A stretch of DNA of 64,000 bases from Gloeophyllum trabeum ATCC 11539. Taxonomy: Eukaryota > Basidiomycota > Agaricomycetes > Gloeophyllales > Gloeophyllaceae. Shown in pieces: positions 23,855 to 35,170 of the stretch. How positions within the stretch are numbered: position 1 is the stretch's first letter; every line of letters starts with the position of its first letter. Under the pieces are notes generated by a model. It saw only the letters and a program-made list of their open reading frames with translations, searched no databases and had not been told where the DNA came from. A program made the translations under genes and the position numbers. The stretch covers positions 696,579 to 760,578 of the forward strand of contig NW_006920420.1 in NCBI RefSeq assembly GCF_000344685.1, given 5' to 3'.

Positions 23855-25856
23855 GGGGGGGGTGTAAGGCGGCTGGGTTGATGCTTGTTTCATGACTTGA
23901 CTCTTCATTTCAAATGTGACGAAAGGAAAAGTATTGAGGATGATGACGCTGGGCTGGGCGGCCAGGCAGTGGACTGTCGGATGAAGAGCAATAGATACCG
24001 ATGTATTTGTTTCCGCCTCACTGCTCGATTAGCTTAAATGTATTCTTATGCGAGTAATGATAAACGATCTACAAACCAACCTCTCCCGGGGTGCCTGCTT
24101 GCTGTCTTCGTCTATCTCCATCTGTTTGAGGTACGTCCTGGTGTCGCTTTCCTTGCTGCCTTTTGATTTGGTCTAGTCTACGTGCAGTGAGATGCTTTGA
24201 CCTTGCAGACCCATGAGGTGAGCAAGCGCCCGCCTTCGATGACACCCCGCGTATTGACACTCCCCATACCCGGGCCATGTCCGCAGGAACTCGAACACAC
24301 GGGCATAACGGTGCTTACTAGGTTGCGAAGCATACCCCACGAACGCCAGTGGGCGTACGCAGTCAATCACCGCATCCACCGACAATGCGCCGCGGTTAGG
24401 TTAGTAATGTCATGTCATACTTAGCAGCAGCGGTCGTGACATGGAGTGTCTGATAAGCTGCTTACATGCAATGTCTCCTCCGTGAACATCGTGCGTACAT
24501 TATCTCGTCGGGCCGGGTGAGTGCTTCCTCTTGTGATTCGTTGGCATCAGCCGGTGAAGCTGATCAAGTCGACAACGCACACACCGCCCCGCCCAGGCCC
24601 GAACACAACTATCTATCTACGGGCTCGGACTGCGCACTCGGACGCTATCCCGGAATAGCGCCGATGGGAACTGGCAACTCGCAGAGGCTACGACACACGC
24701 CGGCGTTGGCGGCGAGCAGCAAGAGGACACGACCCGGCCGGCGCGGTGACCAATACCCGCGCGCGCGCCGGCGACTTGGGGTGGAGGATCCAGCAGCTCA
24801 GAAGCGGGCGTGGTGCCTGGACGGAGTGCCAGTGCGTATATTCATTGTGATGTTTGTTCATGTGCGGGGGAAGATGATGAAGTCGGCCGGGAAGAGAGGA
24901 CGCGTACGGTCCTTCACGCGATGAACGGCGCGTGCGGATGCCGGGTTAGCGGTGCGTGGTGTACGGTGAGTAGGGCAAGGGCTTGCGACTTACTCATCGC
25001 TGCCTTCGGACCGGGGAGTGCGGTGTCCGTGTCCCGTGTCCCGTGCACCGCGTCCCAGGTGCGGGTGGATGGAGGTGGCGGGCGGGCGGGCGGGCGGAGA
25101 GCCCCGGCCACCGCACTCGGGAGGACGGGTCGTTGCACGGCCGATGATATAAACAACCAGAACGGCTTTCGTCGAGGTGGATGGGAAGATGTTCGAGCCC
25201 AGTGAACATGAAGGTGGCGCGGAGGAAGGCAGGTACGCTGGGACCTCCGCTGAGCATGGGCGCGCATATATGCACTTCATACTCGTCCGCAGAGGACCGG
25301 GCGCCGCGCCTTCCGGTACGTCGTGCGGTGGGGTCTTCATCGCATGGGCGGTCAATAACGGACAGTCGCCGTCGAGGGGGCATTGTGAACGATAGCAGCG
25401 TCGGGGAGCAATCTCGGTGGGTCGTCTATTACACGAGCACACGAATGATCGGATGCCGTACGGGAGCTGCTCTTAGTCAGGTGTTGATGAATACGGCGTC
25501 AGATACCTGCCTAAGAGGGGGTTCTGTCGACGGTAAGGGCTCGGGGTTGAACGATACCGGGTCGTACGGAAGCCGATCTGAGGTGGTTGTCATTGTACGA
25601 GCATACAAATGTACCAACTCAGAGCGGCTTTCGTCGACGGGCGGGGTAGGGAGGTATGTGATGGAGGACTGGTGGGCTTGCCCTTTATACCGTTAGGCGA
25701 CGCGGACCAGCCCGTCCTGGTCCGGGAAGTGGGGCGCCCTTTGTCCAAGTGGCCAGCTTGTCTCGGGTACCTCCTCGTTGCAAAAACAAAGCAACCGAGA
25801 GAGGCTTGCGTCGACAAAGGGGGCGGGCGGGAGTTATGTGATAAACGAATGACATT
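23855..25856. other. Intergenic between the two sugar porters, with degenerate tandem repeats
   Basis: No gene was seen. Three imperfect copies of a motif like AGCGGCTTTCGTCGACG (near 25,160, 25,622 and 25,800), each followed by a G-rich GGNGGG tract, form a spaced degenerate repeat series. A GGGC tract capable of forming a G-quadruplex lies at 25,077-25,097. Confidence 0.45.
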
Positions 25857-26070
25857 ATGCGATTCAAGCCCAGCGAAGCCAGCCCAAGCCCCCGTGATTC
25901 GTGTCTGCCCCTGGAATCTCGATGGGCGGTGGATCCCGATTTACGAGGGGCATCCTGTGCAGCGGAGGCAGAACGGTGCGCAGGTGACCAGCAGGATCGT
26001 GGACGGGGGCGGTTGCGCTGTCAGTGGCGGTGGCGTTGACGAGGGGGTCACGGGGGCGCTGGTGTGGTGA
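25857..26070 (+). repeat. Duplicated upstream block, copy 2 (sugar-porter tandem unit)
   Basis: Collinear with 21,296-21,520. Shared words include TTCAAGCCCAGCGA at the start and GGGTCACG(A/G)GGGCG at the end. Confidence 0.6.
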
Positions 26071-26484
26071 GTTGCCGGTGTTCCTGTGAGAGGTGAGGAC
26101 ACTGACTGACCGCAGAGGATTGGTCAGTGGCTTCCCCTGTATCAGGTCGACGCAAGGTCCGGGGCACCGTGGGGAACCGGATCGGATCCGTCGGCATCGT
26201 TGCCAAGCTTCCTATTCTGGAATGTGACGGAATGTGAAGAGATCTGGAGATCGGGAGGCTTCTCAGAGTCCCGACTCCCTACCACCACCACCTCCCTCAA
26301 GACTCGAGAGACAGGCCGGGCTGCGGTGCATCACAAGGTCGATGCGATGTATTAGGATGTATTCAGGAATGAGAGACCAGACCAGAGTCGCGGCTGTTCG
26401 GCGTGCAGAGCCAGTAGGTTTACCCACCCCAGGCGACTGATGCTGCGATGACAAACCCTTGATGATCGCTCGTCTGCTCTGCCA

Positions 26485-26506
26485 TGACGTCACCCCCTGT
26501 ATAAAA
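26485..26506 (+). promoter_or_regulatory. CRE palindrome and TATA box of MFS sugar porter 2
   Basis: A full TGACGTCA (26,485-26,492), the consensus site of ATF/CREB bZIP factors, lies 8 bp before TATAAAA (26,500-26,506). The TATA box is 69 bp from the ATG. Porter 1 has the TATA box but I see no CRE beside it. Confidence 0.55.
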
Positions 26507-26568
26507 CACTGCAAATTTTCCTGCGTCGACACCTTGCACAGGACCCCCTTGTCTTTTCCTCGACCAGA

Positions 26569-28414
26569 ATGGGCGCGCTGTTCTACATCCAAGGCGTCCC
26601 CATCGGGCCCGTCGCCGTGTCGCTCGCGCTCGTCGCGTCCATGGGCGGCTTCATCTTCGGCTACGACACCGGCCAGATCTCCGACATCCTCCTCATGCCC
26701 GACTTCCTCCTCCGCTTCGCCCAGTGCTCCACCCCCGGCGTCGCCGACACCTGCAAGTTCTCCACCGTCCGCGAGGGCCTCATCGTCGCCCTCCTCTCCA
26801 TCGGCACCCTCGTCGGCGCCCTCGTCGGCGCCCCCACCGCTGACTTTCTGGGAAGGCGGTACGCGATGGTCAGCGAGTGCGGCGTCTTCATCGTCGGCGT
26901 CATCATCCAGATATGCGCCTTCAGCTCCTGGGTGCAGTTCGCCATCGGCCGCCTCGTCTCCGGCTTTGGCGTCGGCGCGCTCTCCGCCGCCGTCCCCATG
27001 GTAAGCCCCCCCTCCCCCTCTTTCCCACTCAATCAGTGTAGATACTCACCGGGCCGCAGTACCAAGCGGAAACCGCGCCCCCGCAGATCCGCGGGACGCT
27101 CACTGCGACGTACCAGCTGTTCATCACCTTCGGCATCCTCGTCGCGTACTGCGTCTCCATCGGCGCGCGCGAGATCGCCGGCTCCGGCTCCTGGCGCACC
27201 GTCGTCGGCATCGGCATCGCCTGGCCGCTCGTCCTCTCCACCGGCATCCTCTTCATGCCCGAGTCGCCGCGGTGGCTCGCGCGGCACGAGCGCTACGACG
27301 ACGCCATGATCTCGCTCGCGCGCGTCCGGGGTGTTTCTAGGGCGGACGCGCCCAACCATATGCTCGTGCAGAAGGAGCTGGAGGAGATTAGGAGCATGGA
27401 GGAGTATGAGCGGAAGATCAGGGGTGGGTGGCTGGAGTGCTTCCGCTTTGGCGACGGGCAGAAGACGGGGTACCGCACGCTGCTGGGCATGGCGCTGCAG
27501 AGTTTGCAGCAGCTCACGGGCGCGAACTACTTTTTCTACTATGGTGCGACGGTGTTCCAGTCTGTCGGCATCCAGGATTCGTTCGTCACGCAGATTATTC
27601 TGGGCGCGGTGAATTTTGGGTGTACGTTTGGCGGGCTGTATGTCATGGAGCGGGTGAGTGGATCTTGTCTTCTGCTGTGAGGAGCTGCGGTTGATGGAAA
27701 TGCGATGGTAGTTCGGACGGCGGTTCCCGCTGATTATCGGCGGCGTGTGGCAGGCCATCTGGCTCTTCGTCTTTGCCTCCGCAGGAACCGCCGGCGACCC
27801 GCAAAACGAAGGCATCGGCAAACGTAAGCGTCTCCCTCCGTCCTGCCTTGCCCCACTAACCCCCTTCAACAGTCATGATCGTCTCCGCGTGCCTGTTCAT
27901 CCTCGGCTACGCCATGACGTGGGCGCCGGGCATCTGGATCCTCATCGGCGAGACGTTCCCGACGCGGAGCAGGGCCAAACAAGGCGCGCTGGCCACTGCG
28001 AGCAACTGGCTGTGGAATTTCCTGATCGCGTTCTTCACGCCGTTTATCACGCGGGCGATCGGGTACCGGTACGGGTACGTTTTCGGAGGTGCGTCGTCTC
28101 TCTTTCTCTCCTTCATTCCTTCTCCCTTCCTAACCCCCGCCCCCTCCCTCCGAAACGCAGCGTGCAACCTCCTCGGCGCGCTCGTCGTGTTCCTCTTCCT
28201 GTACGAGTCGTCGGACATCTCGCTCGAGGCGGTCGACCAGATGTACGCGGACCCGAATTGTAAGCCGTGGACGAGTCGCCGGTGGGCGCCGCCCGGGTAT
28301 GTGGATAGGAAGGATCTGATTGGGCAGAGCCGCGCGGCGGAGGGGCAGAAGCCGCTCGCGAGCGGGGCGTTGGAGGAGACGAGGGTGGAGAAGGCTGAGG
28401 AGGGGGGGAGGTGA
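26569..28414 (+). CDS. MFS sugar porter 2 (tandem paralogue)
   Basis: Five exons (26569-27000, 27060-27653, 27712-27823, 27873-28088, 28161-28414) give 535 residues. The order of motifs matches porter 1: ASMGGFIFGYDTGQISD, ADFLGRRYAMVSE, GRLVSGFGVGALSAAVPMY, PESPRWLARHERYDD, QQLTGANYFFYYG, GETFPTRSRAKQGALATASNW, YESSDISLEAVDQMY. It lacks the 50-residue hydrophilic N-terminal arm of porter 1 and has four introns instead of one; only the intron after the PM(Y) of TM4 lies near porter 1's single intron. The PETKG-like end has become YESSDISLE. Probably functional, with different regulation. Confidence 0.92.
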
Positions 28415-29029
28415 TCATGATTCATGACGATTGATACGTTCAGGCGACGAGGTGTTTGATTCAGCGGTGTTGGTTTGATGATGTATTTCGGGCGTATTTG
28501 TATGATGCTATAATACTGACGGTACTGACGTAGATGTGTACTTGCCGTTTAATGCTACTTGTTCGCGATCCTGTCTGACCGAGTGTCTGCTCGTTGCTTT
28601 GGGGCAATCATGTTGGATTTGGGTAGGAGGGCGCCGGCGGAAGCGCCGGGCCGGTGGTTGATGTGTGGCACTTGAGCCTCGAGGGCTCCTTTTAAATTCA
28701 ACTTTGTGTCTTCGGACTGCCCTCGTCCTACCCCCTTGCTTGCTCTTGACTCGATGTTGCGTACCATGCCCGATCTCGCCCTGGAGGATCCGGAGCCGCC
28801 AGCAGAAGATCGGTCCTCCGACTCAGTCGACGGGCCAGGGCTGAGAGCAGAGGGACGACGAGCCCGAGCAGGGTCGAATCCGAGTTTACACGGGCTCTGG
28901 TTGGGTCGGCGCTTGCTTTCGTCGTGTAGCGCTGCGACCGAGGATCATGCATCATGCGGGAGCTCGATGTATGCGGTGCCCAACTCCGACGGAGGGGCGG
29001 GGGGGGGGCTGTCCCTTGCAATCTGTGTC
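28415..29029. other. Intergenic, GC-rich
   Basis: 3' flank of porter 2. Long overlapping frames here reflect high GC and show no domain. Confidence 0.45.
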
Positions 29030-29730
29030 GAGCGGCTCGGGGGATGTGGGTGTTCCCGCGCCCCCGGCTGCTCTGCTCCTTCGTGCCGCGTTTTCCGTTC
29101 TACCATCTCGTCCATCTCAGCGTCGTGCCGCGGTAACGTTGAGTCCCTGCGATGCAGCCCTGCTCAGCGTTCCGCCGAGCTTCCCGCGTTGCCCCGCACT
29201 TCGCTCCCCGCGTCGAAGCGGGTGCTGAGTGACAGCGCTTGCACGAGAAGTGTCTGCGAACGGGTCACTCGGCACTCGGAGCCGCGGAAGGCTCGGAGGA
29301 GGCGCGCTCTTGGTTATGCTTATGGTCCCCCAAGAGAGACGAACAAGGACGGCCGATGAGTCACATCCGGTCGAATCTATCCAGTTTGTTACGCAGTGCG
29401 TTGTCCGTACCTTCTGTCGCGTTGCTTTACCCTGACTTGTGTAGACATCCCGTCCCCGTGATCATGATTGTGGATCGCAAGTGTGGGTTGCGGTGTACTA
29501 CTTGCGGGCGGGGGTCTTCCTTGGGCGGCTGCGCAGGGCGCAACGAGCCTACTCGCTTCGCCCGAGTATCTCGCGCTACCCCACACTTCCCCTCCCCCGC
29601 GCATGGAAGCCGCTCCCGCCGTCAAAGAACCTTCTCAGAAGCGGCGGGGAAAGGCGGCTATGCTTGCGCTTAACATGGATAACGAGGACGTTCTATCTTG
29701 GGGACGTGAGTGAGATCCCGCCGTGGCAAA
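29030..29730 (+). repeat. Duplicated block upstream of P450-1 (unit copy 1)
   Basis: Collinear over about 700 bp with 34,470-35,170. Anchors are GTGACAGCGCTTGCAC (29,227) against ATGACACCGCTTGCAC, GGGTCACTCGGCACT (29,262), and GAGTATCTCGCGCTACCC (29,563) against GAATATCTCGCGCTACCC. The offset of about 5.4 kb is close to the offset between the two P450 genes, so it belongs to the same tandem duplication. Confidence 0.6.
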
Positions 29731-31224
29731 TATAACTTGTTTGCTGGTAGTGCATGCGTGCCACCGAGCTGATCGTGGCTTCCGGCGCATCTCAGGATTG
29801 CACGAGCTACCGTCGCAGAGCAGAGAATGGTGGGACGCCGCTTCGACGGGCTCAATCTTGTAGCCGATAGTGTGACGTGTCCCGAGCCAGGATCAGCTCT
29901 GGCAGGGCCGAGTTCATGATTTCACGATCCAGCAGCGGTGGCCGCTGGGACCTCCCGGTAAGCTCTCGCCGTCCTTTGACTTCTGGACGATCGCAGGGCT
30001 GTATGTATGCGCGCCCTTCCCGCGTGCCTGCATATTGAAGCCCAGGAACCTGGCCTGACAGAGTCTTTGGAGACGTGACGACGCAGGAGTAGCGAAATGT
30101 GTGTTGGACAAGCCGGCTTGAAGTCCGTTCGCCAGTGCGTATAAGACATCCACGGAGTTTTTGAGTCTAGTAAGTTGAGCGGTTTAGAATACAATCAGGC
30201 CAACTATCGTGGCGTGTCTAGTGCCGATAAAGTGAGCTCTCTCTTCGTTCTGGTCCGATCTTTAAATCCGTTGCAATCTCTACGTCAGGACATTCTACAT
30301 AGATCAAGACGAGCATATTTCCCACCTGGCGGTCGATATCTCGACTTAGCTAGTAAGGTAGTGGACTATTACAGATGCCGTCTATCCCCCATGCCCTATC
30401 GCGAGTATTGCACCAAACAATCGCCACTAACGATACTCAGAGTCGGTATATTTGGGGTGGAATTGGTTGCTCATGACATGTACCGTGGCAGGAGAGGTGC
30501 GTGACTGCCGATTTGATAATCCCTACGAACGCCGCGGGACTGTGCCTTGCGTGGCCTATAGTTCCGTGAATAAACTGTAGTGATTGCGTACGCGTCATCT
30601 CATCATAGAGCGATCTGAACAGGACCCGCAAACAGACGTCCAATGAGCCCGCGAAGCCTCGACAATGCTGTATTGTAATCCTCTATTGCCGGGCTGGGCG
30701 GAGATAAGGCATCTCCCCGTCAAGAGCCTCGGGTCGACAGCATCCACTCGTACGTGACGCTTCATCCACACCGTCGTCACGGCATGGGATCTGGCAATGT
30801 ATGGGCCTCATTCGCTTGTTGACCCGATAACTCTGCTGCGTATGTCGCTAGTCGGTTCCTATCCTGGGAATACCCGGTTTTCCTCTCAGTTGCGTAGGTA
30901 TATCAATAGCGGCCCTTTCTGCCGCTGACCAGATTTCTGCTTACTCTCTAACCTCCCGAAGGTGAATAACGGGATTCTTGGACGTCCTCTCGCACTCACG
31001 TACTTTGTGCCTACCAGGTTCTGTATCCCACGAGTACTGCACGCAGCGCGACATTTGCCGTTATTCACATACAAACTGGATCGAAATGGAGACAGAGAGC
31101 CGTGGAATGGGCTCATGTCGATTCCTTGGTAGAGCCTGAGAACGTAAGTTGTGCGTTGTGATTCTGAAGGTTAGACCCTTATGGAGACGCATACAGTTCA
31201 GGAGCTTCGTTCGGGTCCGCTCGC
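29731..31224. other. P450-1 upstream region
   Basis: No gene was seen. A segment near 30,940-31,020 (TTCTGCTTACTCTCTAACCT...) resembles 36,250-36,330 (TTCTGCTTACTCCCAACCTT...), again at the P450 duplication offset. Confidence 0.45.
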
Positions 31225-31242
31225 ATATATATATATATATAT
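31225..31242 (+). promoter_or_regulatory. (AT)9 TATA element of P450-1
   Basis: Nine AT dinucleotides lie 49-66 bp upstream of the ATG, where P450-2 has only ATATAT (36,515). The core TATA of this paralogue appears expanded into a microsatellite. Confidence 0.6.
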
Positions 31243-31290
31243 TGGGCTCTGAAGAGAGGTTCTGTCAGCAATTGTCGTTAGCTTTGCACC

Positions 31291-33656
31291 ATGGCCGTTG
31301 CGCTTGTCCAGTATGCGATCCTCGCGTCTTTTGTTCTGACTGTACTTTATTATCTGCCACGATGGCGTACGGGTCGGCACCTGAAGAACGTCCCTGGACC
31401 CCCATCACCGTCCTTGGTCACAGGTAAAATGCATCGTTCGACTGCTGAGTGATCCGGTGGTCATGTCTCTATGATCTAGGGAACCTCAAGCAGTTATACG
31501 ACGCGAATGGATGGGACTATCATCACCGCCTTCTGGAGCAGTATGGCTCTGCGGTGAACGTCTCCGGATATCTCGGTGTATGACGTTTCACAGAGCATCC
31601 GGCAGAGCTTCTCATAATGATCTTGACAGCAACAAATTCTGTATATCTCTGACCCTCTCGCCCTCTATCACATCATCATCAAAGAACAGCCCATTTACGA
31701 GGAGCCCAAGTTCTTCTATCCGTTCGTCCTTTTCTTCAGTTTAATGTTTTGTGTCCTGACCGGAGGGAAGACTAAACTACTTGATGTGGGGTGAGGGAGT
31801 ACTTTCCGTGCATGGTGCTTGTTCTCCCGTACATTTTGCCTTTTCAGTCTCGTTAACTCGCGTATCAAGGCCAGGCCCACAGAAAACAGCGTAAAATGCT
31901 GAATCCAGTATTCAGCACTAAGCATCTTCGGAACTTGGTGCCCATATTTCACGATGTCACAAAAGAGGTTAGCAGGAGAACGAATTATATCTGTGAGCGA
32001 GACTGACTACTTGATTAGCTTTGTAGTGTCATAGAAAGCAAGGTCTTGAGGGGGGAGACTGAGATTGATATGCTGGATTGGATGACCCGGACGGCTCTGG
32101 AGTTAATCGGAAGGGCCGGACTTGGCTACAGCTTCAATATCATGCGGGAAGGCACTGTCGATGAATATGGGTCTGCTGTGAAGTCACTCTTGTGGGTATC
32201 GATCAGCATGTTACAGATGCGAGTGCTAACCAGCGATTCTGCAGCCCCACCCTCTTTGATTTTGCCTTACTACTGCCTTTACTTCCGTACTTGATGAAGA
32301 TTGGTCCTCCTCGTTTCCGAAGGTTTCTTGTAGAGAAGGTTTCAAATCAGAAGGTTCAAAGTCTCAAGGAGAAGATCGATATCATGGAGAAGACATCCAA
32401 GCATATATACCAGACCAAAGTGGAGGTCCTCGCGAAAGGTGACGAAGCTTTGTCGAAGCAGGTTGGCGAAGGAAGGGACATCATGAGCCTCTTACGTGAG
32501 GATGGTCCTCTTTTAAGGCGACCCGTACTGAGCTTGTTGTCAGTAAAGGAAAATCTATCGGCGTCTGAAGAGACACGGCTGCCGCTCTCCCAAGTTCTTG
32601 GCCAGATGAGGTACCCTTACCTACCAGTCCAGTCCTTCCCAGAATATCTACTTACATTTGCTGTTCAAGCACTCTGATATTTGCAGCTATGGATACGACT
32701 TCCTCTGCATTGTCTCGCATTATGTATCTTTTAGCTTCCAATCCTGAGGTTCAAGATCGACTGAGACAAGAGGTGCGGGATACTCTTGCAAAGGAAGAGC
32801 TCATGTTCGACGTTCTGGACCAACTGCCATTCCTGGATGCCATATGCCGAGAAACGCTCAGACTGTACGTGCAGGTGTATTCGGAACCCCACATGATCTG
32901 AAGGTTGCACATAGACATCCCCCTGTCACTAAGCTCGAGCGAAGGTAAAACCTCTTTGCTCCCCGATCTCACCTTAATTGATGTCCGTGTCCTTGCTATC
33001 AGGACTGTCAGGGATACTGTCCTTCCATTATCGATTCCAATTACAGGTGTCGACGGCAGTACCATCGATCAAATACCTCTTCCCAAGGGTTCCAACCTCA
33101 TTCTTAGCTTGTTTTCCCTCAATAGGAACAAGGCTATATGGGGCGAGGATGCCTATGAATGGAAACCGGAGCGATGGCTAAAGCCCTTGCCTCCTAGTGT
33201 AACGGATGCCAAGATACCTGGCGTCTACTCGAATATGTAAGTGGCATTGTCGTCAGACAGACTCTTCTCCATTCAGTGGTATTTGCAGTATGACGTTCTC
33301 CGGAGGCCCTCGCGGTTGCATGTGAGTTCTCCCGCGCGTCTTTCCCGTTCCCCATCCTGATGTGTCCAACAGCGGGTTTAAGTTCTCCTTGCTGGAAATG
33401 AGTACGTACGGACCTCCATCCGAAGGCCGGTCGGCTGATAGCTCTGGCTTCTTGCAATGCAGAGGTGGTTATAGCGTCGCTAGTTGAATCATTTCGCTTC
33501 CAGCAGCCTGAGGATAAGGCCATCACATGGGATATGAGCTTCATAGCAGTACCGCGGCCGGAAGGCTCGGACAGCAAGTCACCAGAATTACCCTTGAAGG
33601 TATCACTTGCCAGATTGACCGGGGAACAGGCTCCATGCCCTGTTCAGATGGACTGA
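31291..33656 (+). CDS. Cytochrome P450, tandem copy 1
   Basis: Heme-thiolate monooxygenase anchored in the ER by an N-terminal helix (MAVALVQYAILASFVLTVLY). A proline hinge VPGPPSPSLVTG follows. Later blocks are WGEGVLSVHG then RKQRKMLNPVF (C-helix), MTRTALELIGRAGLGYSF, the I-helix IFAAMDTTSSALS, the K-helix ETLR of ExxR, EWKPERW (PERF region) and the heme loop FSGGPRGCIGFKF with the axial Cys. About a dozen short introns are needed; the heme Cys exon splits as GC|AT with GTGAGT. The gene ends at TGA 33654-33656. All signatures are intact, so it is probably active. A partner reductase is not in the window. The CYP family was not assigned. Confidence 0.92.
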
Positions 33657-34469
33657 AGTGATGACCAGGCGCGAGTAGGTGAGACGTGCGATCTGTCTAG
33701 CGGATCCAGGATTCTGGTGGAGGCTCCAGTATGATTGTCATATTGGACTACGTACCAGAAGGACATTTATGACTGCGGTTTCATTGTGCCACGAGAATTG
33801 CTACAAGCTCCGACCTTCCCGCGGCCATAGGCACGGCGATTTTTCCGCATGTGGCCTCCCATCAGTACATTCACAACCAATCGCAGTCTTTCGAACCTGT
33901 TACGAACCTTGCCACTCGAAGGCTCTCTAAGCTACTGACAGCTGCAGCCTTGACACAAGACTATGTTACGCCCCTCGTACACTGGTTCGCAATGGCGTGT
34001 CGACTGCACGATTACGATGCGACCGTATGGTGAAGCTATCGACCAAACTGCGCGTTGTATCAATATTCCCAGTGAGTGTCTGAGTCAGCACCCGGGCATG
34101 TAGAATAAGGTCGATTCAGTCCTCATCTCCAACAAGGATCAGTAGTTCAACCCTCGGAGACTCCCCCCATAGATCGGGGTGGATGACTGCCTAGACGAGG
34201 GTGGGTCGTCCTGCGCTCTCATAACACTGCGCATATCAGGCACTGGGGGCTTGGGTGTTAGCGGACTTGCGCGTGTTTGGTACTGCCCGCCCTCGTCTTC
34301 AGATTCAGACCTAGTTCCATCTGTTTGGCTCCGCTGTAACTATCTGTACATGTGAGAGAGGCCAGGCCATAGTGTGTTCGTGTTCTGCAGTCTTGTTTAC
34401 CCGGTACTGCTCACCCTGGCCTTGAAGTGAGTACTGAAAACCGGACTCAGCCGTTGGCAATTACTGTAT
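33657..34469. other. Intergenic between the P450 units
   Basis: 3' flank of P450-1. No gene or domain was seen. Confidence 0.45.
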
Positions 34470-35170
34470 CTACGGGGCGGTCTGGGCCGTACCGTTTAGC
34501 ATTGTTATTCTGTACGTGGTTCCTCAGGGTTCCTCTCGTCTTACACCTCGTTCACAAGCCGGCCATACCTTTTTCTGCGGCCTCCACACTCAGGCGTGAC
34601 CAGGTAACCGAGATAACCTGGTTGCTTCGGGCGCACTTCTTTTTGCCCCATGAAAACGAGTGCTGAATGACACCGCTTGCACAGATGCCTCGTATGAGCG
34701 GGTCACTCAGCACTGGAAGCTGCGGGAGCCCCGGAAGGCCTGCTTATGCTTCACAACGACAAATCAGGACGTCCTATTATGAGATGTGACTCGTGAGTGA
34801 GATCCGGTTAGATATGTACGAGTCTCAAGTTGCTTTGGCTCACTATAATATGCGCAGAGATCCTATTCATGTTTGCGGATTGAGGGTTACATGGGAAGCA
34901 ACCGCTTGTACCTCGTGAGTCGGCGAACAGGGTATTGTTTGCGGGTGCACTGAGCTCGGCCTCATTCCCTTTGTACTTACACCGATTTCGAAGAATATCT
35001 CGCGCTACCCATATATATCCTTCACGCATTGAAGAGGATGCCAACCCGCTCGCTTGTCGAAGAACTGTCCACGGGCGGGCCAGCAGGCACTCGGAACCAT
35101 GGAGGCCTAGGGCCAAAGCGTTCAAAACGAAAACCGGTGTTCTATCTCGAAGATGTCCGTGAGGTATGTG
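34470..35170 (+). repeat. Duplicated block upstream of P450-2 (unit copy 2)
   Basis: Partner of 29,030-29,730 but visibly more AT-rich. Many aligned positions show C in copy 1 and T here, or G in copy 1 and A here, for example CCCCACACTTCCCC against CCCATATATATCC. It also repeats a short module internally (GCACTCGGAACCATGGAGGCC near 35,090). Confidence 0.55.

Noticed and set aside
22820..23908. A 362-codon antisense frame and a 320-codon overlapping plus frame within sugar porter 1
   Set aside because: Both are shadows of the extreme C-ending codon bias of the real gene; they are Arg/Ala/Asp-rich with no domain.
28706..29359. A 217-codon GC-rich frame as a gene
   Set aside because: It overlaps several equally long frames, has no domain, and its duplicated counterpart at 34.5 kb has no matching frame.
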